From Profundicola sp964553105 (GTDB lineage Bacteria > Bacteroidota > Bacteroidia > Flavobacteriales > Weeksellaceae), in contig CAZKJO010000071.1 of assembly GCA_964553105.1 (NCBI GenBank), positions 1-5,573 on the forward strand: DNA of 5,573 nucleotides. Direction: 5' to 3'. Under the pieces are notes generated by a model that was not told where the DNA came from, did no database searches, and saw nothing but the letters and a program-made list of their open reading frames with translations. Positions 5,248 through 5,573 of the stretch are shown in pieces; position 1 is the stretch's first letter; every line of letters starts with the position of its first letter. Made by a program: the position numbers and the translations under genes.

Positions 5248-5573
5248 TTAAAAGATATTGATTTCTAAAAATTCATTATCTTCTATGCTTGCTCTTAAAA
5301 CATCACCTACATTTACTTTTCCAACCCCTTTGGGTGTTCCTGTAAATATTAAATCTCCCTCTTCTAAAGTAAAGTATTGAGAAGCATGCGCGATGATTTG
5401 ATGAAAATTAAACAACATAAAACTTGAATTTCCATCTTGTTTTAATTCATTATTCTGATAGAGCTCAAAATGGATGTCACTTTTGTTTTCAAGATTTTCA
5501 AACGAAATAAATTCTGATACAACAGCAGAGCCATCAAAGGCTTTGGCTTTTTCCCACGGAAGCCCTTTAGCTT
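5248..5573 (-). CDS. Fumarylacetoacetate hydrolase family protein (partial, C-terminal part)
   Basis: The minus strand is open from the right edge of the window to a TAA at 5250-5248, giving 107 C-terminal residues; the start lies outside. Two conserved blocks identify the family: AKGLPWEKAKAFDGSAVVSE at the start of the visible part, whose K-x-F-D corresponds to the conserved KSFD block, and GDLIFTGTPKGVGKVNVGD (72-90 of the visible part), the family hallmark near the C-terminus. Members cleave or decarboxylate acylpyruvate-type 2-oxo acids using a divalent metal. The compact C-terminus fits short, FAHD1-like proteins of roughly 200 residues. The metal-binding acidic residues lie further upstream in this family and are not visible. 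The substrate is therefore open: acylpyruvate, oxaloacetate or a related compound. It converges on the acyl-CoA dehydrogenase gene and shares its terminator. Confidence 0.88.
   Translation of the reverse strand, partial: AKGLPWEKAKAFDGSAVVSEFISFENLENKSDIHFELYQNNELKQDGNSSFMLFNFHQIIAHASQYFTLEEGDLIFTGTPKGVGKVNVGDVLRASIEDNEFLEINIF

Overview
The window looks like a chromosomal piece of a Bacteroidota bacterium, most likely Flavobacteriia. It is A+T-rich, its genes lack Shine-Dalgarno sequences, several upstream regions carry the Bacteroidota -7 promoter element TAnnTTTG, and the PadR/PspC pair and the menaquinone enzyme MenB fit that group. The genus cannot be named from this sequence.

Layout, left to right. 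A promoter overlapped by a perfect 8-bp inverted repeat (5-25, probable operator) drives a two-gene operon. The first gene is a small PadR-family regulator (107-439). The second, overlapping it by 8 nt, is a 561-residue membrane protein with a PspC domain (432-2117). A strong intrinsic terminator follows (2153-2193). Then comes menB (2460-3305), encoding 1,4-dihydroxy-2-naphthoyl-CoA synthase. Just before it lies a 100-N scaffold gap whose two flanks are the same 55 bases, which is almost certainly an unmerged assembly overlap and not a real duplication. Next is a 717-bp stretch without a protein gene (3306-4022). It holds a well-formed internal promoter and several hairpins and may encode an undescribed RNA. 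An acyl-CoA dehydrogenase (4023-5162) follows and ends at a bidirectional terminator. The last gene is convergent and runs off the right edge: the C-terminal part of a fumarylacetoacetate hydrolase family protein (5248-5573, minus strand).

Functionally, the PadR/PspC pair looks like a self-regulated envelope-stress module. menB supplies menaquinone for respiration. The acyl-CoA dehydrogenase feeds electrons from fatty-acyl or branched-chain acyl-CoA oxidation towards the quinone pool. These genes are separate transcription units, and nothing shows that they act together as one system. No mobile element, CRISPR array, tRNA or rRNA was seen. The parts most worth a second look are the palindrome at the padR promoter, the structured 717-bp intergenic region and the false gap.
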